Origin: Candidatus Bathyarchaeia archaeon
GTDB lineage: Archaea; Thermoproteota; Bathyarchaeia; Bathyarchaeales; DTEX01
NCBI GenBank assembly: GCA_038882715.1
Contig: JAVZNR010000003.1
Span: 1-64,000, forward strand
Length of the DNA: 64,000 nucleotides
Direction: 5' to 3'
The translations under genes were made by a program, and so were the position numbers. The notes beneath the pieces are model-generated. The model did no database searches. It saw only the letters and a list, made by a program, of their open reading frames with translations, and was not told the origin of the DNA. Shown here one piece after another: positions 44,371 to 53,618 of this stretch (its first letter is position 1; each line of letters opens with the position of its first letter).

Positions 44371-45714
44371 ATGGCTAGGAAAATAATTATTATCGGGGCT
44401 CACGCAGCCGGCTGCGACGCCGCTGCAGCCGCGAGGCTTACCGATAGAGAGGCTGAGATAATTCTGCTTACAAATGAGCGCTACGCCGGATACTCTCGAT
44501 GCGGGCTGCCCTTCGTCATAGGCGGACACATAAGGAGCTTCCAGGACCTAATTGTTTTCCCGCAATCCTACTTTAAGATGAATAGGTTGGACCTGAGGCT
44601 TGAATCAAACGTCACAAACATCGACGTTAACGCTAAAACCGTTGAAGTCCAATATAAGGATGGTAGCATAGAAAAACTCCAATACGACAGCCTTATAATC
44701 GCTACTGGCGCGAGGCCCGCTATGCCGCCTATTAAGGGCAGGGAGAAGCAGGGCGTCTACGTGCTGAGAACAATCGACGACGGAGAAAGGATTGATCAGG
44801 CGGTTAAGGAGGCTAAGTCGGCGGTCGTTATCGGGGCGGGCTTAATTGGCCTAGAGCTAGGCGTCGCGTTCGTTGAGCGGGGTTTAAAGACAACTGTCGT
44901 GGAGCTTCTGCCCCAGATTCTCCCAGCGATGCTTGACAAGGACGTAGCCGACTTCGTTCAGAGGGAGCTGGAGAAGAATAATTTGAGGATAGTTACTGGG
45001 AAGTCCGTTGAAGAAATATTAGGCGGCGAGAAGGTTACCGGCGTAGCTGTAGCCGGCGAACAGATTCAAGCCGACATAGTGGTTGTGGCGACCGGCGTTA
45101 GAGGAAACGTTGAGTTAGCCCAGAAAGCCGGCATAGAGCTCGGAGAAACAAAGCTGATTAAAGTTAACATGCGCATGGAGACTAATGTTAAAGACGTTTA
45201 CGCATGCGGGGACTGCGTTGAATCAATAAACCTCATCACTAAACGCCCAACAGTATGCCAGCTGGGGACAACAGCCGTCCGCCAAGCGAGGGTCGCTGGG
45301 ATAAACGCCGCTGGCGGATACGCCATATTTCCAGGCGTCTTGGGGGCAGCCGTCACAAAACTATTTGATTTAGAGATAGGCGCCGTGGGTTTAACGGAGG
45401 CCTTCGCTAAGAGGGCCGGTATAGAGACTGTTTCCATGACGCTTAGCGGTAAGACTAGGGCATCGTATTATCCGGGCGCCATGCCGCTGAGGATAAAGCT
45501 CATCGCCGACAAGGAGACCGAGAAGATTGTTGGAGCCCAGATAGTCGGCGGGGAAGGCGTGGCTCAGAGGATAAACGCCTTATCCTTCGCAATACTTAAA
45601 GAGATGAGCGTTAAAGAGCTTGCGAAGGCTGAGACATGCTATGCGCCGCCCCTCTCTGAAACATGGGATCCCATGATATTGACGGCTCAAGCGCTTCTCC
45701 GAAGAATTAAGTAG
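44371..45714 (+). CDS. CoA-disulfide reductase / NADH oxidase-like flavoprotein
   Basis: 447 residues from ATG 44371; an in-frame upstream start would overlap gcvH by 47 bp and add 18 non-conserved residues. FAD-binding GAHAAGCDAAAAARL is atypical (GxHAAG) as in this family; the single redox cysteine C44 in YSRCGLPFVIGG is diagnostic. The NADH motif VVIGAGLIGLELGVAF, and the second FAD motif VYACGDCVES follow. Family members reduce CoA disulfide, persulfides or oxygen. It is paired with gcvH. Confidence 0.9.
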   Translation: MARKIIIIGAHAAGCDAAAAARLTDREAEIILLTNERYAGYSRCGLPFVIGGHIRSFQDLIVFPQSYFKMNRLDLRLESNVTNIDVNAKTVEVQYKDGSIEKLQYDSLIIATGARPAMPPIKGREKQGVYVLRTIDDGERIDQAVKEAKSAVVIGAGLIGLELGVAFVERGLKTTVVELLPQILPAMLDKDVADFVQRELEKNNLRIVTGKSVEEILGGEKVTGVAVAGEQIQADIVVVATGVRGNVELAQKAGIELGETKLIKVNMRMETNVKDVYACGDCVESINLITKRPTVCQLGTTAVRQARVAGINAAGGYAIFPGVLGAAVTKLFDLEIGAVGLTEAFAKRAGIETVSMTLSGKTRASYYPGAMPLRIKLIADKETEKIVGAQIVGGEGVAQRINALSFAILKEMSVKELAKAETCYAPPLSETWDPMILTAQALLRRIK

Positions 45715-45759
45715 TTTTCTACTCCCCTCACTTTTTTCTAATCGCCCTAAACATATTTT

Positions 45760-47106
45760 TCAGAAGAAGTCTGAGAGAGACCTCTGCCTAGCGCCCTCGA
45801 CACCTCTCTTCTTCGGCTCTTCTCTATCCGCCTTATCTGATTCAGCGTCGCCTTCAGCTTCCCTCGCTACACCTAAACCCTTCTCGGGGAAAATTATTAT
45901 CTGCCCATAAACGCCGTCATACCCCGGGATAACTTTAACCCTCCCCTCCCTAACCCTCACTACGGCTTCAGCTATTAGCGGGTTCGCTGCCCTCGCTATC
46001 TCATCGAAGCCAGCGTCCATTAGAACAGCGTACTCGTTGCCGAACCTAGATATTAAAGCATTATATATGCTCCAAACCCTCTGGGAGCTTGGGGAGTTTG
46101 CGCCTATAACCGCCGATATAACCTCCGATAATGGAAGGAGATGCATGTATCCGGGTGAGTTGGGGGGCCTAAAGCCATACGGCCTATCGGCCAGCTCCTC
46201 CACGCGTTGCTCAACCCCCTTCGTAAGCCTCTTATGGCATACCGGACACTTATTCCCAGCTTTTATCGCTTCTTCAGGTGGAAGGGAGACGCCGCAGGCC
46301 CTGTGCCCGCTCCAATGGTATTTACCGTACGCGGGGTCGGTTTCGATCGTAAGCTTAAGGATGTTAGCGTCCTTCCTCCTTATGGAGTCTACTATGTCTA
46401 GGTATGTTAAGCGTTTAACATCGAAGAGGTTTGCTTCACGGCCGATCCTCCAAGGCCAGCTGGAGTGCGAGTCGCTGTTCGATAGAAGCGTGAACCTGTC
46501 TAGGGCGCTTAGGCGCCAGTTCATCGGCGGATTGGACGATAGGCCGGTCTCTAGGGCATATATGTGCTTCACCATGTCTTGGTAGCAGTCCTCCATCCTA
46601 TCGAATCCGCTGAACGCCCCGAAGACGCTGAACCATGGCGTCCAAGCGTGCGCTGGAAAGACTATGTTGTCGCCTGAGACCTCGATGACCTCCTCGACGA
46701 GCTGGGCTGCAGACATGTTTAAAGTTGGTCTGCCGTCGGCTTCTAGGTCGCCGTACTTGGATAAGCGGTCGTTTATCTGCTCGGCGACCTCTATGCTCGG
46801 CGTTAAAATTACGTGGTGAACCTTTTTGCTCTCGCCGTTGAAGGAGAAGACCGTTGAAACCTCCCCTGTGATCATGAACCATACTTGGGCTCCCGGCATG
46901 CTTACGGGCTCGTAGAGACCTATCCCATAAGCGTCCTCCAGGTTCTCTTTAAGCTCGCGGAGCCATTTCGGATGCGTGAAGTCTCCTGTTCCAACGAGCG
47001 TTAAGCCCTTAATCTGAGAGAAGCGAACTATCTTAGGAATATTCATGTTTGTGCTTGTGGCTCGACTATACCTGCTATGTATATGTAGGTCAGCTATAAC
47101 CCTCAT
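45760..47106 (-). CDS. Endonuclease Q (PHP-domain DNA repair endonuclease)
   Basis: 448 residues from ATG 47106, which sits about 26 bp from a TATTTAATTG box at 47131-47140 and is probably leaderless; TTG 47133 would add nine. The PHP metal sites are DLHIHSRYSRATS, TGDFTHP, HAWTPWF and SNSDSHS. Zinc-binding cysteines lie in RACGVSL and CPVCHKRL. It matches EndoQ, which nicks 5-prime of deaminated bases such as uracil and hypoxanthine. The last eight residues QRSLSDFF form a canonical PCNA-binding PIP box after a charged, disordered linker. Confidence 0.9.
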   Translation of the reverse strand: MRVIADLHIHSRYSRATSTNMNIPKIVRFSQIKGLTLVGTGDFTHPKWLRELKENLEDAYGIGLYEPVSMPGAQVWFMITGEVSTVFSFNGESKKVHHVILTPSIEVAEQINDRLSKYGDLEADGRPTLNMSAAQLVEEVIEVSGDNIVFPAHAWTPWFSVFGAFSGFDRMEDCYQDMVKHIYALETGLSSNPPMNWRLSALDRFTLLSNSDSHSSWPWRIGREANLFDVKRLTYLDIVDSIRRKDANILKLTIETDPAYGKYHWSGHRACGVSLPPEEAIKAGNKCPVCHKRLTKGVEQRVEELADRPYGFRPPNSPGYMHLLPLSEVISAVIGANSPSSQRVWSIYNALISRFGNEYAVLMDAGFDEIARAANPLIAEAVVRVREGRVKVIPGYDGVYGQIIIFPEKGLGVAREAEGDAESDKADREEPKKRGVEGARQRSLSDFF

Positions 47107-47318
47107 GCTTGTCGGCAACCAGATATTATTCAATTAAATATGCATATAACTTCCTTAAGAACATTTTAGGCGCATAAGCGGCTGAAAACCGGGTGTAAGA
47201 GCCCGCCTTATACGGCGATATTATTCTGGAAATGCTCTGAATAATAGATCATCTAATATACTTTGGAACCCATCCTTTTATTTGGAGGGTTTAAGGGGCG
47301 CGGGGCGCAGCCTAGGAA

Positions 47319-47576
47319 ATGTTTGAAGAGTGGATTGAGAAAAACATGGCTAAGATAAGCCTCTATTTTAGGAGCGGATCCGGCAGCTTAAAGTTTAGGT
47401 GTCCGCTATGCGGTAAGCCTTTACGTAAGCGTAGCCTCGCCGGAAAGTTCGAGTGTAGGAACCCTAAATGCAAGCTTATATACGTTGAGCTTAGAGAGGG
47501 CGAAGTTAGGTTTCACGTGGAGCCAATAATGAACATAAAATATGATATCAGCCGCCTCATCCGGGTTGAAATATAG
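47319..47576 (+). CDS. Small zinc-ribbon protein
   Basis: 85 residues. A single four-cysteine ribbon with C28-x2-C31 and C46-x4-C51 (CPLCG...CRNPKC) sits in the middle of a small mixed alpha/beta protein. No family recognised; such proteins in archaea often bind nucleic acids or partner proteins. ATG start. Confidence 0.65.
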   Translation: MFEEWIEKNMAKISLYFRSGSGSLKFRCPLCGKPLRKRSLAGKFECRNPKCKLIYVELREGEVRFHVEPIMNIKYDISRLIRVEI

Positions 47577-47621
47577 GTTGCAGGGGGCCTTTCGCACTTC
47601 CGCAGTTCAGCATCCGGCTGT

Positions 47622-48800
47622 TTAAGCGGCTACTATAAGGGCTGAGGTTGCGAGCACCAGTATGGCGGCTGAGACGAATGGTGCGGTCGGCCCGAAAGCC
47701 TCGTAAATCACCATGAAGAATATTGGTCCGGTGAGTCCTCCGGCGTCCATGAATGTTCGGTATACTCCCATGGCGCTTCCCCTGAGGGATTGCGGAGCTA
47801 GGTCGGATAGGAGAACCATTAGGGATGTTAGAACCATGCCGCGCCCGAAACCCTCCACGAAAGATATTGTGGAGATTATGAGGCTTGAAGCTGGCGCATT
47901 TGTGTAGGTGTAGAGGCTTAGGGCTTCTATCAGCATTCCGGCGGCGATTACCGGTTTTCTCCCTATCCTGTCTGAGAGCCTGCCCGATATGGCTGTGGAG
48001 GCTATTATGCCGAGCGTTCTCATGCTGGTGATTACGCCTATAATCTCGACAGGCACGTTTAGGTGGAGGTTTAGGAAGAGCGGGAAAACGGTGCCTGCTA
48101 TGCCTGTCCAGACAAACATTCTTGAGAAGGAGCCTATGTAGACTGATGTGAGCCCCATGTTCCTTAATCCGGGGAGAACTTTTCTGATGGATAGCAGTTT
48201 TCCTCTGCTTTCAAATCTTTTTGCGCCCACCTGCCGTAAGCCCTCGGAGAGGTAGGCTATGGTGAACGATGCGGCGCCCAGTATGGCGGATACTGCGAAA
48301 ACTTGCCTGTAACCCGTTATGCTCGCCATGAAGCTGCCTATCGGGGCTCCAATGAAGCTGCCTATGAACTCTATTGATTGGAAGGTTCCTAGGGCGGTGC
48401 CCCTGCCCGAGTGGAATATGTCGAATATTATGGCTGAGCTGCTCATGAAGAATAGGCCTGTCCCTAAGCCCCATAGGGTTCTCCCAGCTATTAAAATATA
48501 TATGTTGTTGGCTAGTGAGCAGAGCGCTGCCCCGATAGTGGATGCGGCTAAACCCAGTATTAGGAGGATGCGCCTGCCCACAATGTCGGATAAAACTCCC
48601 GACGGGATCTCTAGGAAAACCCGGAAGAAGAACCATACGGAGGATACTAGGCCAACCATGACGCCTGAAGGGTCTAGTTCGTAGGCGAATATGGGGAGGA
48701 AAGCCGAAACAAGGCTCATGTTTATCATGAGCATGAAGGAGGCGGCTAAAATCTCAAAGTATGCTCTTGGGTAGTTTTTCAGGAACCCCATTACAGTCAT
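47622..48800 (-). CDS. Major facilitator superfamily transporter
   Basis: 392 residues with twelve predicted helices and the MFS motif A loops: GVLSDIVGRRILLILG in the first half and GRLSDRIGRKPVIAAG in the second. RGTALGTFQS and RGSAMGVYRTF mark helix 5 and 11 regions. Multidrug or sugar export is likely by analogy; substrate unknown. A TATA box lies about 50 bp upstream. Confidence 0.9.
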   Translation of the reverse strand: MTVMGFLKNYPRAYFEILAASFMLMINMSLVSAFLPIFAYELDPSGVMVGLVSSVWFFFRVFLEIPSGVLSDIVGRRILLILGLAASTIGAALCSLANNIYILIAGRTLWGLGTGLFFMSSSAIIFDIFHSGRGTALGTFQSIEFIGSFIGAPIGSFMASITGYRQVFAVSAILGAASFTIAYLSEGLRQVGAKRFESRGKLLSIRKVLPGLRNMGLTSVYIGSFSRMFVWTGIAGTVFPLFLNLHLNVPVEIIGVITSMRTLGIIASTAISGRLSDRIGRKPVIAAGMLIEALSLYTYTNAPASSLIISTISFVEGFGRGMVLTSLMVLLSDLAPQSLRGSAMGVYRTFMDAGGLTGPIFFMVIYEAFGPTAPFVSAAILVLATSALIVAA

Positions 48801-48846
48801 CGGGCCGCCGAGTTATTAACGAAACTAGTGTTTTTGCATCAACTTG

Positions 48847-48856
48847 CTTTTATATG
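48847..48856 (-). promoter_or_regulatory. TATA element of the MFS transporter gene
   Basis: The minus strand reads CATATAAAAG. Predicted transcription start near 48825, about 25 nt before the ATG at 48800. Confidence 0.5.
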
Positions 48857-48887
48857 TTACCTGAATCTCGCGTTAGCCTATCGGGCC

Positions 48888-48921
48888 CTTAAGCCGGGTT
48901 TCTAGGCCTAATGGGCTTAAG
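48888..48921 (-). terminator. Inverted repeat after the two-helix membrane protein
   Basis: CTTAAGCC (48888-48895) and GGCTTAAG (48914-48921) are an exact inverted repeat round an 18-base loop. A T-run (48931-48936 on the minus strand) lies between the upstream gene and the repeat. It could terminate that gene before the MFS promoter; weak evidence. Confidence 0.3.
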
Positions 48922-48961
48922 ACGGTGGATAAAAAAGGGTTGTTGATGGTTTTTCGGTTTT

Positions 48962-49309
48962 CTAGGTTTCAGCGGCCTTTGAAGGGGCCGGCGGCCTAGT
49001 TCTGTACATCTGTATTCCCTGCGCGGCTATCTTTGAGGCGATGTAGCCGAGCACGAGTATTAGCAGTATTGGGATAATGTAGGCGACTACGCGTGTGATT
49101 ATTATTGCTAGGCCGCTCATAAGTTCCCCCGCTCCTTGACCGTTGATCCTAGGCGCCGGGATCAGCTCCGCGAACGCCGCCAGCCTTTCCGGGTAGAGCA
49201 GTAGGATTAGGCCGCTGTAAAATGTGAAGGCGAGTAAAGCTACCCCGACGAAGAACACTATTATGCCGGATATGGATCCAACCTTGCTAAGTGAGTCAGA
49301 ATTGCTCAA
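48962..49309 (-). CDS. Small membrane protein with two helices
   Basis: 115 residues. Helix one is about 13-36 (SGIIVFFVGVALLAFTFYSGLILLL) and helix two about 68-95 (AIIITRVVAYIIPILLILVLGYI), separated by a Pro/Gly-rich loop. The C-terminal RTRPPAPSKAAET tail should be cytosolic. Family not recognised. Confidence 0.6.
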   Translation of the reverse strand: MSNSDSLSKVGSISGIIVFFVGVALLAFTFYSGLILLLYPERLAAFAELIPAPRINGQGAGELMSGLAIIITRVVAYIIPILLILVLGYIASKIAAQGIQMYRTRPPAPSKAAET

Positions 49310-49395
49310 TTTAAGCTATCACCCTAATTCTTTTCTGAACAGTTCTTAATTGAAGTTAAAGTGGAGCCGTATCTTATAAGACTTATCGCCGCTAT

Positions 49396-49716
49396 CTATT
49401 TTATAATTGTTTCCCACCTACTCCCGCATCCCTCATATATTTCCTTAACCTTCGCAATGTGTTCTCTTAGGGCGTCTAGGATGAAGGCTTCGAGGGAATA
49501 GTGCCGCTTCGACTTGAGCTTCATCGTCCACTCTATATCTCTAACCAGATAGTCGGGTATCCCGATCTCAACAAAGTTCTCTTTTAGCCATCTTCTCACG
49601 GCTGCTTTTACGGTGACGTAGCGGCCTCCGGGTAGGCCTACAATCTTACCCTCGTCTTCGAGCTGCTGGAGGGCTTCGTAGACCCGATATATGTCGATTA
49701 GCTGGATTTGCGGCAT
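49396..49716 (-). CDS. Hypothetical protein, possible DNA-binding helix bundle
   Basis: 106 residues, not recognised. Helical, with a VYEALQQLEDEGKIVGLPGGRYVTVKAAV segment that could form a winged-helix-like turn and a charged C-terminal helix (SLEAFILDALREHIAKVKEI). No cysteine pair or membrane segment. Single gene. Confidence 0.5.
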   Translation of the reverse strand: MPQIQLIDIYRVYEALQQLEDEGKIVGLPGGRYVTVKAAVRRWLKENFVEIGIPDYLVRDIEWTMKLKSKRHYSLEAFILDALREHIAKVKEIYEGCGSRWETIIK

Positions 49717-49770
49717 TTTAGCGCAGACAAAAGTATATCTTTTCTGGCAGAGACCCGATTCTTCAACGCT

Positions 49771-50403
49771 TTAGTCTCCGTTCAATGGAAAAAGCTTCTC
49801 CCAGTCTATCTTAAACATGGCGACGATTATCAGCGCTAGAAGAACAGTTGTCACCAGCATCGTTAATAGAATGTTTTCCCCTCCGCCGAAAACCATCTCT
49901 ATGAAGGTTATTGAGAGGCGGCCGCCTAAAGCCAATATAAAGCTCATTAATATTTTTCCGGCTAAGCATGGTATAAGAGCCTTAACGAAGCTATAACGCA
50001 TTATCCCTAGAGGTATAAAGAGCAGGTCGTCTGGAAGCGGTGTGAGGGAAAAGGCGAAGATCGCTAAGGGACCATATCGATTAAAAACCTTCAGCATATA
50101 CTCCATCTTCCTCTTCCTCTCATCACTTATGACTGCTCTGCCGAGGTAACCCATAACGTAGCCTGAGAACTCACCTAAGGCCGCTCCAATCCCGGCGGAA
50201 AAAGCCAATAGAACCGGATCCAACCATTTGCCAAGCGTAAATATTATTATCGTGTAGGGTATTGGGACAACGATTGATAATGTCCCTATAAAGCATACAA
50301 AAAATATTCCTAGATAACCATATTGAAGCGCGATTTCTCTTAACCAAGCGTTGATTTGGTCGGAAGACAATAAATCCTGCATAACACTAATCCAATTCAA
50401 CAT
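49771..50403 (-). CDS. DedA/VTT-domain membrane protein
   Basis: 210 residues, VTT (SNARE-associated) domain: LGIFFVCFIGTLSIVVPIPYTIIIF, GALGEFSGYVMGYLGR and a polar FSLTPLPDDLLFIPLGIMRYSFVKALIPCLAGKI core with re-entrant loops and conserved Arg/Pro. DedA proteins scramble or flip polyprenyl-linked lipids and lipids. Hydrophobic throughout; ATG start. Confidence 0.85.
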   Translation of the reverse strand: MLNWISVMQDLLSSDQINAWLREIALQYGYLGIFFVCFIGTLSIVVPIPYTIIIFTLGKWLDPVLLAFSAGIGAALGEFSGYVMGYLGRAVISDERKRKMEYMLKVFNRYGPLAIFAFSLTPLPDDLLFIPLGIMRYSFVKALIPCLAGKILMSFILALGGRLSITFIEMVFGGGENILLTMLVTTVLLALIIVAMFKIDWEKLFPLNGD

Positions 50404-50480
50404 TTGGTCATCAGCCAGTAAACCAGCACCTAAATATCTAAGGCATTATATTGCTTAAAAATGTTTTTAGCAGCGCTCAG

Positions 50481-50493
50481 AAATTTTAAATTC
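50481..50493 (+). promoter_or_regulatory. TATA element of the PolB gene
   Basis: AAATTTTAAATTC lies about 36-48 bp before ATG 50529; expected transcription start near 50513-50518, giving a very short leader. Confidence 0.4.
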
Positions 50494-50528
50494 TCTAAAA
50501 CACACATATATTTTTGGATAGGTTAAGG

Positions 50529-53231
50529 ATGCAGCAGCAAAAAAGTTTGGACGAGTTTTACCGCGTGTTTAAGACTGAAAAACGGGAGGATAACGGAGAG
50601 CTAGCGTCAAATTTAGATGAAGAAGCGGAATTTGAGGAAGAGGTTATTCAAGAGCTACCGAAGTATGCTGAAGAAGAAAGGTTCGCGCCGAAAAATCTGC
50701 CGCCCTCATACTTGGTCTCAGCCGGCTATGATGGTTCTAGGAGGGTTGCCTACCTAAAGCTCTATGAGCCGGCTTCACAGCGAATATACTTTTGGTACGA
50801 TAATACGGGCCATAAACCCTATCTGCTAACCAACATTCCAGTAGAGGAGCTTGAGAAGCTTGAGAGGGTTGTTAATCATCCGGGCTTTGATCACTTAGAA
50901 AGGGTTGAAAAATATGATGCTTTGTTTGACCGGAAAATCACTGTGACCAGAGTTGTCGCAAAAGACCCGCTTGCTATCGGCGGCAAACCGAAGGGCTGCT
51001 TAAGAGAAATAATCCCGGAAGACTACGCGGCCACTTTCGGAAGGTTGAGGGAGGCTAAGGTTTGGGAGGCCACGATTAAATATTATCAATGCTACATTTA
51101 CGATAGGGGTCTTCAGCCGGGCATGCTCTATAAAATTGAAAACGGTGAACTACATCCATATAGGCATGAGGAGGCTGAAGAAAACATTAAGAAGATAGCT
51201 GAGGGTCTGTTAAGGGAGGCTGAAGGCGACCTTATACCGTACATAGAAGATTGGGCTAGGCTTCTTGAGTATCCTGCTACAAAGATGCGTCGCGTGGCCC
51301 TTGACATAGAGGTTTATTCGCCTATTGCGACGCGTGTTCCAGATCCGGAAGAGGCTTCTCAGCCGGTAATATGTGCTTCGCTAGTTGATTCAGATGGGCG
51401 TAAAAGGGTTTTACTTCTTAAACGCGCTGGCATCGAAGAAGGTGATATGAATCTTCCAAGTGATGTCTCAATAGAATTTTACGCTTCGGAGAGGGATCTA
51501 ATACAGTCGATCTTTAATGCATTAAACGATTATCCTTTCGTGATAACCTTTAATGGAGACGACTTCGACCTCAATTACCTTTATCATAGAGCGAAGAATC
51601 TAGGGTTCTCGAAGAGTGACGTCCCAATAGATAGGAGCCAGAAGACCTGCCTATTGAAGTACGGCGTCCACATTGATCTTTACAGGTTCTTCTTAAACAG
51701 GTCGATTCAAATATATGCTTTCGGACAGAAATATCGCAACGCAACCCTAGACGAGATTGCACGAGCTCTGCTAGGTAAATCTAAAATTGAGTTGACGAAG
51801 CCCCTATCCGAAATCTCCTACGGCGAGCTCGCAAGGTACTGTCTTAACGATGCTGAAATAACTCTGGAGCTCACTTCCTACAACGATGATCTTGTGATGA
51901 AGCTTCTAATGGCATTAACTAGGATAAGCCGAATGCCCATGGAGGACGTGAGCAGGCAGGGCGTTTCAAAGTGGATTCGCAGCTTCATATACTATGAGCA
52001 CCGTAGGAGAAACATCCTTATCCCAAACAGCGACGACATAGTTAGCGCCAGGGGGACAACGGTGACGAAAGCTATCATTAAAGGTAAGAAGTATATGGGC
52101 GCTATAGTTGTTAAGCCGACTCCCGGAGTGCACTTCAACGTAGCCGTAATGGACTTTCAAAGCCTGTATCCATCCATAATTAAGGTTTACAATTTAGGCT
52201 ATCAAACTGTGAGATGCCCGCATGAGGAATGCAGAGACAATATTGTTCCTGAAACACCCCACTGGATATGTAGAAAACATAGGGCGCTTGAAAGCGCGCT
52301 TATAGGCTCACTGAGAGACTTAAGGGTTAAATGGTATAAGCCTAAAGCCAAGGACAAATCCCTTCCAAGCGAGCAGCGAAACTGGTACAATGTGATACAG
52401 AGCGCGTTAAAGGTTATTTTAAATGCTTCTTACGGCGTCTTTGGAGCTGAAATATTCGATCTTTATTGTCCACCCGCTGCTGAGGCGACAGCAGCCATAG
52501 GGAGAAGCATAATCACTCAAACGATAAATAAGGCTCGTGAACTAGGGATCGAGGTAATATATGGCGACACCGATAGCCTCTTCCTTAAGAACCCGATCTC
52601 CGAGCAAATTAAAACTCTGTCCGAGTGGGCTGAAAAGTCTCTGGGAATGGAACTAGATGTCGACAAATATTATCGATATGCTGTTTTAAGCTCGAGGAAA
52701 AAGAATTATTTAGGGGTTTTAGAGGACGGGAGCGTGGATGTTAAGGGGCTCACTGGAAAGAAGCGGCATATACCATTATTCATAAAAAGATATTTTGACA
52801 AGATTGAGGACATATTAAGCCGCGTTAAAACACCGGCTGAATTCGATGTGGCGAAAAAGGAAATCGAGAAGACGATACGCGAATGCTACATGAAGCTCAA
52901 GAACCGCGAGTGGGAAGACATAAACGATTTAGCCTTCGAGGTCGTTTTGGGGAAAGTGCCGGGAGCGTACGATAAAACCACACCTCAGCACGTGAAAGCC
53001 GCGCTCATACTTATGGCTAAAGGCGTCGAGATAAAGGCAGGAGACACAATAAGGTTCGTGAAGGTCACTAGGGAACCGTTTGTTAAACCAGTCCAGCTGG
53101 CAACGTCGAAGGAGATAGATGTCGACAAATACGTCAGCTACTTGAGGTCAACGTTCGACCAGATTCTAGATGCATTAAACTTGGAGTTCGATGAAATAAT
53201 AGGGTTAACGAGGCTCGAACAATTTATGTGA
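50529..53231 (+). CDS. polB: Family B DNA polymerase (PolB1-like) with N-terminal PIP box
   Basis: About 900 residues from ATG 50529; TTG 50514 would add five. The proofreading domain has LDIEVYSP (Exo I), TFNGDDFDLNY (Exo II) and YCLNDAEITL (Exo III). The polymerase domain has DFQSLYPSI (motif A), KVILNASYGVFG (B) and YGDTDSLF (C). A Cys-rich insert CPHEEC...CRKH between palm and fingers is shared with crenarchaeal PolB1. QKSLDEFY at residues 4-11 fits a PCNA-binding PIP box. It is the likely replicative or major repair polymerase. Confidence 0.96.
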   Translation: MQQQKSLDEFYRVFKTEKREDNGELASNLDEEAEFEEEVIQELPKYAEEERFAPKNLPPSYLVSAGYDGSRRVAYLKLYEPASQRIYFWYDNTGHKPYLLTNIPVEELEKLERVVNHPGFDHLERVEKYDALFDRKITVTRVVAKDPLAIGGKPKGCLREIIPEDYAATFGRLREAKVWEATIKYYQCYIYDRGLQPGMLYKIENGELHPYRHEEAEENIKKIAEGLLREAEGDLIPYIEDWARLLEYPATKMRRVALDIEVYSPIATRVPDPEEASQPVICASLVDSDGRKRVLLLKRAGIEEGDMNLPSDVSIEFYASERDLIQSIFNALNDYPFVITFNGDDFDLNYLYHRAKNLGFSKSDVPIDRSQKTCLLKYGVHIDLYRFFLNRSIQIYAFGQKYRNATLDEIARALLGKSKIELTKPLSEISYGELARYCLNDAEITLELTSYNDDLVMKLLMALTRISRMPMEDVSRQGVSKWIRSFIYYEHRRRNILIPNSDDIVSARGTTVTKAIIKGKKYMGAIVVKPTPGVHFNVAVMDFQSLYPSIIKVYNLGYQTVRCPHEECRDNIVPETPHWICRKHRALESALIGSLRDLRVKWYKPKAKDKSLPSEQRNWYNVIQSALKVILNASYGVFGAEIFDLYCPPAAEATAAIGRSIITQTINKARELGIEVIYGDTDSLFLKNPISEQIKTLSEWAEKSLGMELDVDKYYRYAVLSSRKKNYLGVLEDGSVDVKGLTGKKRHIPLFIKRYFDKIEDILSRVKTPAEFDVAKKEIEKTIRECYMKLKNREWEDINDLAFEVVLGKVPGAYDKTTPQHVKAALILMAKGVEIKAGDTIRFVKVTREPFVKPVQLATSKEIDVDKYVSYLRSTFDQILDALNLEFDEIIGLTRLEQFM

Positions 53232-53301
53232 TGGAGCGAAACCCAGAACGGCGTTTTGCCCTACAATAATGTCTTTTAAATGAGAACGGGGTTGAGGGTT
53301 T

Positions 53302-53460
53302 ATGGGTAAGCGTTTAAGGGCTGGAGGATTCGGCATAAAGATAGGAACGACGAAGTCTAGAAAGACCATAAAGTTTTTCTCGCTGGAAAATCATCTAGCT
53401 AATGGTGTTTTCAGCCTATCTACTTTTAGATTTATTCCTTTAAAGTCGCATGGCGCTTAA
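53302..53460 (+). CDS. Possible small basic protein (52 aa)
   Basis: An open frame ATG to TAA inside the 387-bp gap between PolB and the next gene. The product is basic (KRLRAGG, TTKSRKTIK) and starts 8 bp after GAGGG. No family recognised, and no homology can be checked here. The rest of the gap holds a small hairpin and a promoter-like TTTAAATTC. Confidence 0.3.
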   Translation: MGKRLRAGGFGIKIGTTKSRKTIKFFSLENHLANGVFSLSTFRFIPLKSHGA

Positions 53461-53546
53461 TGTGCTCTCTCAATATAGAAAGTATTTACGTTAAGAAACT
53501 CTTGAGCCCAATGTAATTATGTGTAGATCTTTCAGAGATACATGAG

Positions 53547-53568
53547 GCTATTAACAAATATTAATAGC
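53547..53568. other. A/T-rich perfect hairpin in the PolB-downstream gap
   Basis: GCTATTAA and TTAATAGC are exact inverted repeats round a six-base loop. It lies about 20 bp before a TATA-like element for the 121-residue gene, so it may be an operator or chance A/T pairing. Confidence 0.25.
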
Positions 53569-53618
53569 GCGACCCTCGCATAGATCTTTAAATTCCCCTA
53601 AAATGGAAGGGGTCTAAT

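Noticed and set aside
47150-47220. Possible structured RNA or tRNA-like element (ATAAGCGG...CCGCCTTAT)
   Set aside because: The stem has a bulge and no T-loop, anticodon or C/D box pattern; chance pairing likely.
53547-53568. Attachment site or origin element at the A/T hairpin
   Set aside because: No direct repeats, integrase or tRNA nearby; a short A/T palindrome is expected by chance.
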